Positions 55,439 through 63,927 of a stretch of DNA of 64,000 nucleotides are shown in pieces. The translations under genes were made by a program, and so were the position numbers. The stretch covers positions 1,426,001 through 1,490,000 of the forward strand of contig NZ_JBEPOC010000001.1 in assembly GCF_040546585.1 (NCBI RefSeq), written 5' to 3'. This stretch comes from Marmoricola sp. OAE513 (lineage in GTDB: Bacteria; Actinomycetota; Actinomycetes; Propionibacteriales; Nocardioidaceae). The stretch's first letter is position 1; every line of letters begins with the position of its first letter. The notes beneath the pieces were generated by a model, which made no database searches, was not told the DNA's origin, and was given only the letters and a program-made list of their open reading frames with translations.

Positions 55439-57171
55439 CCCGATCTGAACGCGGCCGCTTCGACCTCTGGGCGCCGGTTCCCGACCAGGTCCGGCTGAGC
55501 ATCGAGGGGGACGTCGTCGCGATGCGCCGCGGCGACGACGGCTGGTGGACACCCGCGCAGGCGGTGGCCGACGGTGAGGTCGACTACGGCTACCTCCTCG
55601 ACGACGACCCGACCGTCCTCCCGGACCCGCGCTCGCGCCGCCAGCCGGACGGCGTGCACGGCCGTTCCCGGACCGACGACCCCGCCACCTTCGCGTGGAC
55701 CGACAGCAACTGGCCCGGCCGCCCGCTGGAGGGTTCGGCGATCTACGAGCTGCACGTAGGCACCTTCACCCCTGAGGGCACCTTCGACGCCGCGCTCGAC
55801 AAGCTCGACCACCTGCTCTCCCTCGGCGTCGGCTTCGTCGAGCTGATGCCGGTCAACGCGTTCAACGGCACCCACAACTGGGGGTACGACGGCGTGCTCT
55901 GGTCAGCGGTCCACGAACCGTACGGCGGCCCGGCCGGCTACCGCCGCTTTGTCGACGGCTGCCACCGTGCGGGGCTCGGCGTCATCCAGGACGTCGTCCA
56001 CAACCACCTCGGTCCGTCCGGCAACTACCTCCCCCGGTTCGGGCCGTACCTCAAGACCGACGGCCGCAACACCTGGGGCGACCTGATCAACCTCGACGGC
56101 GAGGCCAGCCACGAGGTGCGTCGGTTCATCCTCGACAGTGCGCTGATGTGGTTCCAGGACTTCCACGTCGACGGGCTGCGGCTCGACGCGGTGCACGCAC
56201 TCGAGGACGCCTCCCCGGTGCACCTCCTCGCCGAGCTCTCCGCCGAGGTCGATCTCCTCCAAGCCCGTCTCGGCCGTCCCCTGACGCTGATCGCCGAGTC
56301 GGACCTCAACGACATCGCGATGGTGACGCCCCGCGACGAGGGTGGGCACGGCCTCACGGCCCAGTGGAGCGACGACTTCCACCACGCGCTGCGCGTCGCG
56401 TTCACCGGGGAGGCCTCGGGGTACTACGCCGACTTCGCCGACCAGGACGCCCTGGTCAAGGTCTTCAACGAGGGGTTCTTCCACAACGGGACGTACTCCT
56501 CGTTCCGCGAGCGCGACCACGGCAGACCGATCCCTACCGGCACGACGCCGAGCTCGAGGCTGGTCGTCTACAGCCAGAACCACGACCAGGTCGGCAACCG
56601 CGCTCGCGGCGACCGGCTGACCGAGCACCTGGACGAAGAGCAGCTGGTCTGCCTGGCGATGCTGACGCTCACCTCGCCGTACACGCCGATGCTCTTCCAG
56701 GGCGAGGAGTGGGCGAGCAGCCGGCCCTTCGCGTTCTTCACCTCGCACCCGGAGGCCGACCTGGGTCGTGCCGTGGCCGAGGGCCGCGTCGCGGAGTTCG
56801 CCCGGATGGGCTGGGATCCCGCCACGGTCCCCGACCCGCAGGACCCCGACACGTTCGCGCGCTCGAAACTCGACTGGGACGAGCTCAGGTCGGGGATGCA
56901 CGCCCGGGTGCTGGCGGCGTACCAGGAGCTGGCCAAGCTGCGCGCCACGCAGCCGGACCTGCTGACGCCCTCGTTCGGCCGCGCGAGCAGGGACGACGAC
57001 GGGTTGCTGACCCTACGGCGTGGCTCGCGCACCGTGCTGGCCGCGCTCGGCGACGAGCCCGTCACGCGCGAGCTGGAGCCGGAGGCCGAGCTGCTCTTCG
57101 TGACCGGACCCGGCGCCCGCCTGGAGGGCACCCGGCTGACCCTCGCACCGGGTTCAGGAGCCGTGGTTTAG
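55435..57171 (+). CDS. treZ: Malto-oligosyltrehalose trehalohydrolase
   Basis: 578 residues, GH13 enzyme that releases free trehalose from maltooligosyl-trehalose. Motifs are [52 protein letters not shown], the catalytic Asp in [10 protein letters not shown], the Glu in LIAESDLND and [11 protein letters not shown]. The ATG overlaps the treY stop. It completes the glycogen-to-trehalose route, used by actinobacteria against osmotic and desiccation stress. Confidence 0.95.
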   Translation: MTRSERGRFDLWAPVPDQVRLSIEGDVVAMRRGDDGWWTPAQAVADGEVDYGYLLDDDPTVLPDPRSRRQPDGVHGRSRTDDPATFAWTDSNWPGRPLEGSAIYELHVGTFTPEGTFDAALDKLDHLLSLGVGFVELMPVNAFNGTHNWGYDGVLWSAVHEPYGGPAGYRRFVDGCHRAGLGVIQDVVHNHLGPSGNYLPRFGPYLKTDGRNTWGDLINLDGEASHEVRRFILDSALMWFQDFHVDGLRLDAVHALEDASPVHLLAELSAEVDLLQARLGRPLTLIAESDLNDIAMVTPRDEGGHGLTAQWSDDFHHALRVAFTGEASGYYADFADQDALVKVFNEGFFHNGTYSSFRERDHGRPIPTGTTPSSRLVVYSQNHDQVGNRARGDRLTEHLDEEQLVCLAMLTLTSPYTPMLFQGEEWASSRPFAFFTSHPEADLGRAVAEGRVAEFARMGWDPATVPDPQDPDTFARSKLDWDELRSGMHARVLAAYQELAKLRATQPDLLTPSFGRASRDDDGLLTLRRGSRTVLAALGDEPVTRELEPEAELLFVTGPGARLEGTRLTLAPGSGAVV

Positions 57172-57267
57172 GCACCTCCGCGCTGGGTACTTCCCGCGCA
57201 CCGGCGGACCCGGAGAGGGGTCGCGATTACGCATCCGGCGCAGCCCCGGGTTTCCGCCGTCCAGATC

Positions 57268-57864
57268 TCACCAGGACACCGTCGTGACGACCCGCGTCAC
57301 CGACGGCGAGGCAGGCGTCGAGGAGAACCCGAACCGCGGCGACGGCCGCACCGGACGCAGCTCGCCGAGGTCCGCACCGTCGAAGGAACCGGACAGGGCG
57401 GTCACGGCACGGTGGTCGGTGGCGCCGTAGTACTCCCGACGACCGCCTCCGGCGGTACCGCGGGTACGCACGCCTCGCAGGACGACGCGCGCGACCAGGT
57501 CGGTGACCGTGCACCAGGCAGGACTCTCCGCGATCCGCGCCGGCACCAGGCGCAGCAGCAGACCTAAGGACGTCCGGCTCCCGAGGGTCACCTCGAGGAC
57601 CAGCGACCTCGACCGCACCGACCACGCGTCCGGAGCCGTCTCCACGCGCACGTCCTCGATCCGCACGCTGTCGAAGGAGTACGTCGACTCCACGAACTCC
57701 GCGACCTGAGCGCTGGGCGCGAGCAGGACGCGGTGCCCCGCTGCCGTCTCCACCATCACGTCGGCGAAGGCACCCAAGGGTGAGGACGTCCACCGCCCGA
57801 CGACCACCCGGACGCCGCTGCTGCTCCCGACGCCGACGATCTCCCCACGGAAACGGTTGCGCAC
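57268..57864 (-). CDS. Conserved hypothetical protein
   Basis: About 198 residues from a GTG at 57864 with a GGAAGG-type ribosome site. The first half has VRNRFRGEIVGVGSSSGVRV, SPLGAFADVMVETAAGHRVL and FVESTYSFDSVRIEDVRVE. I recall similar uncharacterised actinobacterial proteins but no name. It is predominantly beta-rich with no signal peptide. It is convergent with treZ, from which it is separated by 96 bases, and divergent from the small gene at 57974. Confidence 0.7.
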   Translation of the reverse strand: MRNRFRGEIVGVGSSSGVRVVVGRWTSSPLGAFADVMVETAAGHRVLLAPSAQVAEFVESTYSFDSVRIEDVRVETAPDAWSVRSRSLVLEVTLGSRTSLGLLLRLVPARIAESPAWCTVTDLVARVVLRGVRTRGTAGGGRREYYGATDHRAVTALSGSFDGADLGELRPVRPSPRFGFSSTPASPSVTRVVTTVSW

Positions 57865-57973
57865 CAATTCCCGCCCCTTCCTACGACCCGGTCGACGCCC
57901 ACCTTGCCACTCCGCCCCAGGCACGCCCCAGTCCGCATCGGTTGCGGTGCCGACCACGGGGTACGGCCAGGTC

Positions 57974-58093
57974 ATGGCCCCCGAACAGACCGTCGCCGCC
58001 GAGGTCGTGCTGGATCGCGCCGCCCTGGAGAACCTGCTGTCCGCGATCGAGGCCGACCACGGGACGTGCGACCTCGCGAAGCTGCTGAGCTGA
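57974..58093 (+). CDS. 39-residue small protein upstream of the carboxylate-amine ligase
   Basis: A short acidic peptide starting MAPEQTVAAEVVLDRAALEN and ending LAKLLS, with one Cys. An AGGT sits 4 bases before the ATG. It ends 11 bases before the ligase start. It could be a leader or a chance frame. Confidence 0.35.
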   Translation: MAPEQTVAAEVVLDRAALENLLSAIEADHGTCDLAKLLS

Positions 58094-58104
58094 GCGGGCC
58101 GGCC

Positions 58105-59211
58105 GTGTCCGCCGCCCTGGCCTCCGAGGAGTTCCTCCCCGGCGGTGAGTTCACGGTCGGGGCGGAGGAGGAGCTGGTGCTCCTCGACCAGGCGGGCGGG
58201 CTGCTGCGCTCCGGCGCCGAGGAGGCCGTCGCATCGGTACGGCGGGCGGTGCCGCCGGGCACGGGCACCGTCTCCGTCGAGCTCTTCGCCTCGCAGATCG
58301 AGTTCGCGACGGGCATCTGCGCCGGTGCGGACGGCGTCGAGGAGCAGCTGGCAACCATGCGTTCGGCCTTCTTCGCCACCGGCGGCCGCGCGATGGCGGT
58401 CGGCGTCCACCCGGCGGCACCGTTCGGCGACGCAGCACTGACTGCGGGACCTCACTACGACCAGGTGGCCCGAGACCTGGCCGGCCTGCTGCGCACGCCC
58501 ACCTCGGCCCTCCAGGTGCACGTGGGCCTGCCCGACGTCGCGGCGGCCCTGGCGGCGTACAACGGGATCCGGCACCGGCTCGTCGTCCTCCAGGCGCTCG
58601 CCGGCGCTTCGCCGTTCTGGCACGGCCGGGACTCGGGCTTGGCCTCGACCAGGTGGGCGGTCATCAGCTCCTATCCCCGAGGCGGGGTGCCGCCGCACCT
58701 GGCGACCTGGGAGGAGTACGCCTCGCGCGTGCGGGCCACGGCCGCGTCCGCCGGAACCGACGACCTGAACCAGGTCTGGTGGGACGCGCGACTGCGACCG
58801 GCGCTGGGGACGATCGAGATCCGGGTGATGGACGCGCAGCCCTCGCTGCAGGTCGCGGCCGGGTTGGTCGCGCTGGCCCAGGGGCTGGTGAAGCACGCGG
58901 TCGAGCATCCCCGGAGGTGCGAGCTCCCTCACGAGGTCCTCGGCGAGAACAGCTTCCGGGTGGCCCGACACGGCCTGGAGACGACCGTGGTCGACGTGGA
59001 CGGCGCCACCCGACCGGTGCGCGACGTGGCGCTGGTCGCGCTCCGCGACGCCCGGTCAGCGCTCGTGCCCGAGGGCCACGACGATGCTCTGGAGGTCGTC
59101 GAGAAGCTGCTCGCCGACGCGACCGAGCCGGCCCGCCAGCGCCAGGTTCACGAGGACCGCGGTATGGACGGGTTGCTGGAGGACCTGGTCTCCCGGACCT
59201 GTGCGCGGTGA
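58105..59211 (+). CDS. Carboxylate-amine ligase (GCS2/YbdK-type glutamate-cysteine ligase)
   Basis: 368 residues. The family pattern is TVGAEEELVLLDQAGG at the N terminus, VELFASQIEFATGIC, QVHVGLPD, ASPFWHGRDSGLASTRW and the C-terminal TIEIRVMDAQPSLQVAAGLV. YbdK-type enzymes join glutamate and an amine (often cysteine) with ATP. Actinobacteria of this group use mycothiol rather than glutathione, so the true product is uncertain. The start is a GTG at 58105 with only a weak ribosome site. A small membrane-protein frame overlaps its 3' end on the other strand. Confidence 0.88.
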   Translation: MSAALASEEFLPGGEFTVGAEEELVLLDQAGGLLRSGAEEAVASVRRAVPPGTGTVSVELFASQIEFATGICAGADGVEEQLATMRSAFFATGGRAMAVGVHPAAPFGDAALTAGPHYDQVARDLAGLLRTPTSALQVHVGLPDVAAALAAYNGIRHRLVVLQALAGASPFWHGRDSGLASTRWAVISSYPRGGVPPHLATWEEYASRVRATAASAGTDDLNQVWWDARLRPALGTIEIRVMDAQPSLQVAAGLVALAQGLVKHAVEHPRRCELPHEVLGENSFRVARHGLETTVVDVDGATRPVRDVALVALRDARSALVPEGHDDALEVVEKLLADATEPARQRQVHEDRGMDGLLEDLVSRTCAR

Positions 59212-59327
59212 GCCCCCGTCAGCGCACGCTTGCGGTACCTCGCGGCGTCGCCGAGCGCCCACGCGATCACGGCCACGCCGGCAACCAGGACGAACAGGAC
59301 GACGGCGACGGTCTCGGTCATGGACAT
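59148..59327 (-). CDS. Small membrane protein, antisense to the ligase 3' end
   Basis: 59 residues beginning MSMTETVAVVLFVLVAGVAV with one membrane helix and a basic tail. An AAGGGA ribosome site is well placed before the ATG. The gene overlaps the ligase by 64 bases on the opposite strand. The helix and ribosome site favour a real gene; there is no other support. Confidence 0.4.
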   Translation of the reverse strand: MSMTETVAVVLFVLVAGVAVIAWALGDAARYRKRALTGAHRAQVRETRSSSNPSIPRSS

Positions 59328-59391
59328 GGTCCCTTCCTACCCCAACCCCGCCTGCGCGAACCTGCTCACCCGCACGGACCTTGACGACCTC

Positions 59392-59408
59392 ACTTGCATT
59401 TTGCAAGT
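59392..59408. promoter_or_regulatory. HxlR operator in the VOC/HxlR promoter
   Basis: ACTTGCA-ttt-TGCAAGT, perfect 7-base arms. A TTGACG -35 (59381-59386) and CAAGTA -10 (59404-59409) are 17 bases apart, so the palindrome covers spacer and -10. The TSS would fall at or just before the ATG (59417). This fits autorepression of a leaderless operon. Confidence 0.7.
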
Positions 59409-59416
59409 ATCCAGCC

Positions 59417-59821
59417 ATGAGCCTCTTCATCACCTGTCCGGTCGAGAGTGTCGAGCGCGCGACTGCCTTCTACACCGCCCTCGGCTGGACCCTGAACCCC
59501 GAGATGTCGGACCACAACGTGTCGTGCTTCGCGATCGCGCCCGACCAGTACGTCATGCTCGGCAGCCGCGAGATGTACGCGAGTGTCGGTGGAACCGAGG
59601 AGCTCGTCGGTCAGGCGGACACCCCCTCGAAGGTGACGGTCTCGTTCGACCTCGGCAGCCGCGAGGCGGTCGACGAGCTCGTCGAGCGCGCCGGTTCCGC
59701 GGGCGGGCGGATCGGTGACACCGACGACTACCCGTTCATGTACCAGCGCCAGTTCGACGACCCCGACGGGTATCACTACTCGCCGTTCTGGATGAAGCCG
59801 GACACCGATCCGACGACGTGA
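59417..59821 (+). CDS. VOC (glyoxalase/bleomycin-resistance fold) protein
   Basis: 134 residues of the VOC superfamily: SLFITCPVESVERATAFYTA, LGWTLNPEMSDHNVS and the C-terminal FDDPDGYHYSPFWM. The metal-ligand positions are not fully classical, so it may bind a ligand rather than be an enzyme. The transcript is probably leaderless. The stop overlaps the HxlR gene as GTGA, forming a two-gene operon with its own regulator. Confidence 0.87.
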   Translation: MSLFITCPVESVERATAFYTALGWTLNPEMSDHNVSCFAIAPDQYVMLGSREMYASVGGTEELVGQADTPSKVTVSFDLGSREAVDELVERAGSAGGRIGDTDDYPFMYQRQFDDPDGYHYSPFWMKPDTDPTT

Positions 59822-60099
59822 GCGACCTCGCCGCTGCGCTCGAGGTCGTCGGAGCACGGTGGGCGCTGCTCATCGTGGAACAGCTTCTCGACGGGCCGAA
59901 GCGGTACGGCGACCTCCAGCGCGACCTGGGCGTCCCGACCAACATGCTCGCCACCCGCCTGCGGGAGCTCGAGGCGGCCGGCGTCCTCACCCGCCTCCCC
60001 CTCCACCACAACACCCGGGCCTACGCCCTCACCGAGCGCGGCCTGGCCCTCCAGGAGGCGATCGTCGCCCTCGGCGACTGGGCGCGCGAACGCACCTAG
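59818..60099 (+). CDS. HxlR-family transcriptional regulator
   Basis: 93 residues, a single winged helix of the HxlR/DUF24 type: LEVVGARWALLIVEQLLDGP, KRYGDLQRDLGVPTNMLATR, LRELEAAGVLTRL and the wing (HHNTRAYALTERG). It is co-expressed with the VOC gene and very likely binds the ACTTGCA palindrome ahead of it. A long hairpin terminator follows. Confidence 0.9.
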   Translation: MSDLAAALEVVGARWALLIVEQLLDGPKRYGDLQRDLGVPTNMLATRLRELEAAGVLTRLPLHHNTRAYALTERGLALQEAIVALGDWARERT

Positions 60100-60108
60100 C
60101 GGAGAACG

Positions 60109-60150
60109 GAGAAGCCCCTGACCTGCATCGCTGCAGGTCAGGGGCTTCTC
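60109..60150 (+). terminator. 19-bp perfect-stem terminator after the HxlR gene
   Basis: Arms gagaagcccctgacctgca (60109-60127) and its exact complement (60132-60150) enclose a 4-base loop. It sits between the HxlR stop and the tRNA gene. The AGCCCCTGACC core is the same as in the terminator at 24520-24549. Confidence 0.85.
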
Positions 60151-60154
60151 GCTG

Positions 60155-60227
60155 AGCCGCCTATCGGAATCGAACCGATGACCTAATCATTACGAGTGAT
60201 TCGCTCTACCGACTGAGCTAAGGCGGC
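60155..60227 (-). tRNA. tRNA-Thr (anticodon CGU)
   Basis: 73-base tRNA. The acceptor stem pairs GCCGCCT (60227-60221) with AGGCGGC (60162-60156). The D-arm contains AGCTCAGTCGGTAGAGC, the anticodon loop reads CTCGTAA (anticodon CGT, for ACG), and the T-arm has GGTTCGATTCC. CCA is not encoded. It reads toward the holB side's opposite direction and lies in a 220-base gap. Confidence 0.95.
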
Positions 60228-60297
60228 GCGGTGCCCGACCGTTCAGTCAGGCACGCCGCACGAGTATAGGGGCGAGGACGGGGACGGGCGAAACCGA

Positions 60298-60321
60298 GTC
60301 TCGACTACGCTCGACCACCGG
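60298..60321. repeat. Diverged GTCGAG-type repeat
   Basis: gtctcgactacgctcgac followed by caccgg; its reverse complement resembles the units at 270-328 and 26833-26860 (ccggt.gtcgagc..gtcgagac). It abuts the stop codon of the TAP-like hydrolase. Confidence 0.55.
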
Positions 60322-61968
60322 CTAGCACTTCAGGTCGACCTGGGGGCGGTCCCCCGAGATCAGCCACTTCTCGACCGCGTCGTCCACGCACGAGTTCCCG
60401 CGCCCGAATCCGGTGTGGCCGTCGCCGTCGCGGGTGATCAGCTGGCCGGAGTCCAGCTGTGCGGCGAGCGCCTGCGCCCACACGAGCGGCGTGGCCGGGT
60501 CGCGGGTGGTGCCGATGACCACGATCGGCGGGGCACCCTTGGCGTGCAGGGCGACGGTGCGCTGGCCGCTGCGGATCGGCCAGTTCGAGCAGGTCGCCAA
60601 GCTGTACGCGAACGCTCGCCCGAAGGTCGGGGACGCCTTCTCGAACTCGGGGAACCGGGCCGCGACGTCCTTGGTCGCGATGTAGTCGTTGTGGTCGAGG
60701 CAGTTGACGGCGTACAGGGCTTCCATGGAGTTGTCCCGGAAGCCCTTCGGGCCGCGCGCGGTGTACCGGTCGGCCAGGCCCAGCAGTCCGGACCCGTCGC
60801 CGGTGCGCATCGCCGAGCGCAGCGCCTGGGTCAGGTCGGGCCAGAGCTCCTTGACGTACAGCGGAAGCCAGATCCCCAGCATCCCGAGGCCCTCGGTCAG
60901 CTCGCGGCTCTCGCCGGTCTGCAGGGGCTTCGCATCGAGGTCGTCGAGGAAGGCGCGGACCTTCCTGGCGCCACCGTCGACGGTGCTGCCGAGGTAGCAC
61001 CCCCCGGCGTCGATGCAGTCCTTGATGTAGGCGCGCAGCGCGGTCTCGAACCCGCGCCCCTGCTCCAGCGAGAGCTTCTCGTTCGACAGCGACGGGTCGA
61101 TCGCGCCGTCGAGCACGAAGCGACCGACGTTCTTCGGGAACAGGTCGGCGTACGTCGCCCCCAGGAAGGTCCCGTACGACGACCCGAGGTAGTCCAGCTT
61201 CGACTCGCCCAGCGCTGCCCGCAGCACGTCCATGTCGCGGGCGGCCTCCTTCGTCGACATGTGCCGGGCGAGCTCGCCGCTCTCGTCCAGGCAGCCCTGG
61301 CCGAAGCGGCCGAGCAGCCGGTCCATCGACGCTTCCTCCGCCGGGTTGTCCGGGTCGGGGTCGAACGCGACGACCTCGTCGAGTCCCGCTGTGTCCAGGC
61401 AGGCCAGCGGGTCGCTGGACGCGACGCCGCGCGGGTCGAAGCCGACGATGTCGAAGTAGCGGGTCAGGGCGTTGCCGAACTGGAGCGGCCCGGCCGCGGC
61501 GAACTCGGTCCCTGAACCACCCGGGCCCCCGGGGTTCACCACGAGCGAGCCGACCCTGTTCTTCTCGTCCGTCGCCGGCACCTTGAGCACCGCGATCCCG
61601 ATCTCGGCGCCGTCCGGCTTCGTGTAGTCCATCGGCACCTTGAGCGTGGCGCAGCGGTTCTCCCCGCACCTCTTCCACCGCAGCTTCTGGTCGTAGTAGC
61701 GGTCCAGGGAGGGCTCGGTCTCCGGCAGCGGAGCAGTGCTGCTGGGAGCAGGGGTGAAGGTCGGACCGGCGTTGCCACCGTCCAGCGGGTCCTCGGAGTC
61801 GGAGACCAGCAGCCAGGCTCCGACACCTGCACCGACGAGGGCGAACACCAGCAGGCCGACGAGGATGCCGAGCAGGACGGGGTTGCCGCTCCGCGACTCC
61901 TCGCCCTGCGGACCGACCGGCTCGGACGGGGGCGGCGGGACAGGCGGACCCGGCGGCGTGAGCGACAT
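60322..61968 (-). CDS. Membrane-anchored tripeptidyl-aminopeptidase-like alpha/beta hydrolase
   Basis: 548 residues. A Pro-rich cytoplasmic N terminus leads to one membrane helix (PVLLGILVGLLVFALVGAGV), so the enzyme is anchored with its hydrolase domain outside. Catalytic landmarks are VVNPGGPGGSG (oxyanion), GSSYGT (Ser), TTRDPATP (Asp) and DGDGHTGFGRG (His), with the TAP-like C-terminal domain. The family removes tripeptides or hydrolyses esters in Streptomyces and relatives. The ATG at 61968 gives the cleanest N terminus. Confidence 0.9.
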   Translation of the reverse strand: MSLTPPGPPVPPPPSEPVGPQGEESRSGNPVLLGILVGLLVFALVGAGVGAWLLVSDSEDPLDGGNAGPTFTPAPSSTAPLPETEPSLDRYYDQKLRWKRCGENRCATLKVPMDYTKPDGAEIGIAVLKVPATDEKNRVGSLVVNPGGPGGSGTEFAAAGPLQFGNALTRYFDIVGFDPRGVASSDPLACLDTAGLDEVVAFDPDPDNPAEEASMDRLLGRFGQGCLDESGELARHMSTKEAARDMDVLRAALGESKLDYLGSSYGTFLGATYADLFPKNVGRFVLDGAIDPSLSNEKLSLEQGRGFETALRAYIKDCIDAGGCYLGSTVDGGARKVRAFLDDLDAKPLQTGESRELTEGLGMLGIWLPLYVKELWPDLTQALRSAMRTGDGSGLLGLADRYTARGPKGFRDNSMEALYAVNCLDHNDYIATKDVAARFPEFEKASPTFGRAFAYSLATCSNWPIRSGQRTVALHAKGAPPIVVIGTTRDPATPLVWAQALAAQLDSGQLITRDGDGHTGFGRGNSCVDDAVEKWLISGDRPQVDLKC

Positions 61969-62024
61969 GCCTAGAGCCTAGGCAGGTGGGCCGAGAATCC
62001 CGCTCGGATCACCGTCGTTTCGAC

Positions 62025-63152
62025 TCAGACCTTGAGCGCCATCATCAACGACTCGAGCGCGAGCACCGGCGCCACGTTGAACTCCAGCATCTGCTCGCGC
62101 GCCTCGAACACGGCGTCGATCCGGCGCAGGTTCTCCTCCGGCGTGGTCTTGCGGGCGAGCTGCTCGACATCGGGTCGGATCTCCTCGTTGACCACCGGAG
62201 AGTTCGAACCGAGCTGCAGGGTAAGGGCGTCGCGGTAGACCGAGACCAGGTCCATCAGCCCGCGGTCGACCACGTCCAAGTGGCGGCGCTTGGCACGCAT
62301 CTTCTGGTCGCGCTCGAGGGCCTTCAGCGCCGGCCCGTACTCGCGCGGGCGGCGCCCGCGCTCCACGACGCCGTACGCCGCGTCGAGCTCCTCGCGCTCG
62401 CGGGCGTCGTGCTCGACCGTCATCGCGTCGGCCTCCTGCTTGGCCAGGTCGTTCACCGAGGCGGCGGCCGTGAGGCACTCACGCAGGTCGGTCATCTTCA
62501 CCGGGAGCCGGATCAGCTCACGCCGCCGGTCGCGGGTCTCGGCGTCCCGGGCCAGGGCTCGCGCACGCCCGATGTGTCCCTGGCTGGCCCGGGCGCAGTA
62601 GTCGGCGACCTGCGGGTCGACGCCGTCTGTGCGGACGAGGAACGCCGCCACGTCAGCCGGGCTCGGGGTGGCGAGCACGACCAGCCGGGACCGCGACCGG
62701 ATCGTCGGGAGCACGTCCTCCACGGTCGGCGCGCAGAGCAACCACACCGTGCGCTCGCTCGGCTCCTCGATCGCCTTGAGCAAAGCGTTCACGCCCTGCT
62801 CGTTGAGCCGGTCGGCATCCTCGACCACCATGATCTGCCAGCGCTGGCCGGCAGGCGAGAGCGCCGAGAACCGGACCAGCTCGCGCACCTCGTCGACCTT
62901 GATGATCAGCTTCTCGGTGCGGGTGACGTTGACGTCCGGGTGCGCGCCGATCGCGACGCTGTGGCACGAGTGGCAGGTGCCGCAGCCGCCCTGCTCGCAC
63001 TGCAGCGCTGCCGCGAAGGCGAGCGCCGCGTTCGAGCGACCGGAGCCCGGGGGTCCGGTGAACAGCCAGGCGTGGGTCATGTCGCCGGCGACCGCGTTCT
63101 TGAGGATCTCGATGACCGGCTTCTGGCCGACCAGGTCGTCGAACACGCTCAC
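62025..63152 (-). CDS. holB: DNA polymerase III subunit delta-prime
   Basis: 375 residues, clamp-loader AAA+ subunit. Features are FDDLVGQKPVIEILKNAV, the P-loop GPPGSGRSNAA, the zinc-binding CEQGGCGTCHSC, VVEDADRLNEQGVNALLKAI and EEPSERTVWLL. Arg replaces the Lys of Walker A (GSGRS), as expected for delta-prime, which does not hydrolyse ATP. The GTG start overlaps the tmk stop as GTGA. The order topA-tmk-holB is conserved in actinobacteria. Confidence 0.95.
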   Translation of the reverse strand: MSVFDDLVGQKPVIEILKNAVAGDMTHAWLFTGPPGSGRSNAALAFAAALQCEQGGCGTCHSCHSVAIGAHPDVNVTRTEKLIIKVDEVRELVRFSALSPAGQRWQIMVVEDADRLNEQGVNALLKAIEEPSERTVWLLCAPTVEDVLPTIRSRSRLVVLATPSPADVAAFLVRTDGVDPQVADYCARASQGHIGRARALARDAETRDRRRELIRLPVKMTDLRECLTAAASVNDLAKQEADAMTVEHDAREREELDAAYGVVERGRRPREYGPALKALERDQKMRAKRRHLDVVDRGLMDLVSVYRDALTLQLGSNSPVVNEEIRPDVEQLARKTTPEENLRRIDAVFEAREQMLEFNVAPVLALESLMMALKV

Positions 63153-63787
63153 AGCAGTGCCTCGACCCGTGCGCCGATCGCCGCGGCGACCTCCTCGATC
63201 GTCCCGCTCGCGTCCAGCACCAGGTAGTGCTCGGCGTCCGCCGCAGCCAGGTCGAGGAAACCCTGCCGCACACGCAGGTGGAACTCCAGCGGCTCCCCCT
63301 CGATCCGGTCGCGCTCGGCGAACCGGGTCAGCCCTGCAGCAGGGTCGAGGTCCAGCAGCACGGTCAGGTGCGGACGCAGGTCACCGGTCGCCCAGCGCAG
63401 CACCCGCTCGAGCTCGGCAGGCTCCAGCGCGCGGCCGGCTCCCTGGTAGGCGAGCGAGGAGTCGACGTACCGGTCGGTGATGACGACCTCGCCGCGCTCG
63501 AGCGCCGGGCGGACCATCTTGTCGAGGTGCTCGGCCTTGTCCGCGGCGTACAGCAGGGCCTCGGTGCGGTCGTCGAGGTGGCCGGTCTCCGGGCTGAGCA
63601 CGATCTGACGGACCTTCTGCCCGACCTCGGTCGCGCCGGGCTCGTGGGTCAGCAGCACCTCACGGCCGAGCTCGGTCAACCGCTGCGCGAGCAGCTTCGC
63701 CTGGGTGGACTTGCCGCCGCCCTCGCCGCCCTCGAAGCAGAGGAACAGGCCGCGCTCGGCATACACACCCGGGTAGGACACACGCAC
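63149..63787 (-). CDS. tmk: Thymidylate kinase
   Basis: 212 residues. The P-loop is FEGGEGGGKSTQAKLLA, the DR(Y) motif ITDRYVDSSLAYQGAGR, and the LID region RDRIEGEPLEFHLRV. It phosphorylates dTMP to dTDP for DNA synthesis. The start is a GTG at 63787, with another possible start two codons in. It is coupled to holB by a GTGA overlap. Confidence 0.95.
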   Translation of the reverse strand: MRVSYPGVYAERGLFLCFEGGEGGGKSTQAKLLAQRLTELGREVLLTHEPGATEVGQKVRQIVLSPETGHLDDRTEALLYAADKAEHLDKMVRPALERGEVVITDRYVDSSLAYQGAGRALEPAELERVLRWATGDLRPHLTVLLDLDPAAGLTRFAERDRIEGEPLEFHLRVRQGFLDLAAADAEHYLVLDASGTIEEVAAAIGARVEALL

Positions 63788-63850
63788 AGACTAAAGGTGA
63801 CCCCGGACAACCCGCGCACGGACTCAGCCCCCGTCGAGCCGACCCGTCGG

Positions 63851-63901
63851 TTCTGTGCAGGTTCGCGGAGCGAGCCCGCGAGCAAGCGCACCTGCACAGA
63901 A
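63851..63901. repeat. Nested palindrome between topA and tmk
   Basis: Outer arms TTCTGTGCAGGT (63851-63862) and ACCTGCACAGAA (63890-63901) are perfect. Inside is a second inverted repeat TCGCGG / CCGCGA (63863-63868, 63876-63881). This long hairpin in the 140-base gap could be a topA terminator or a REP-like genomic repeat. Confidence 0.6.
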
Positions 63902-63927
63902 GCGACGTGTCGGCGATCCCGCCACAG

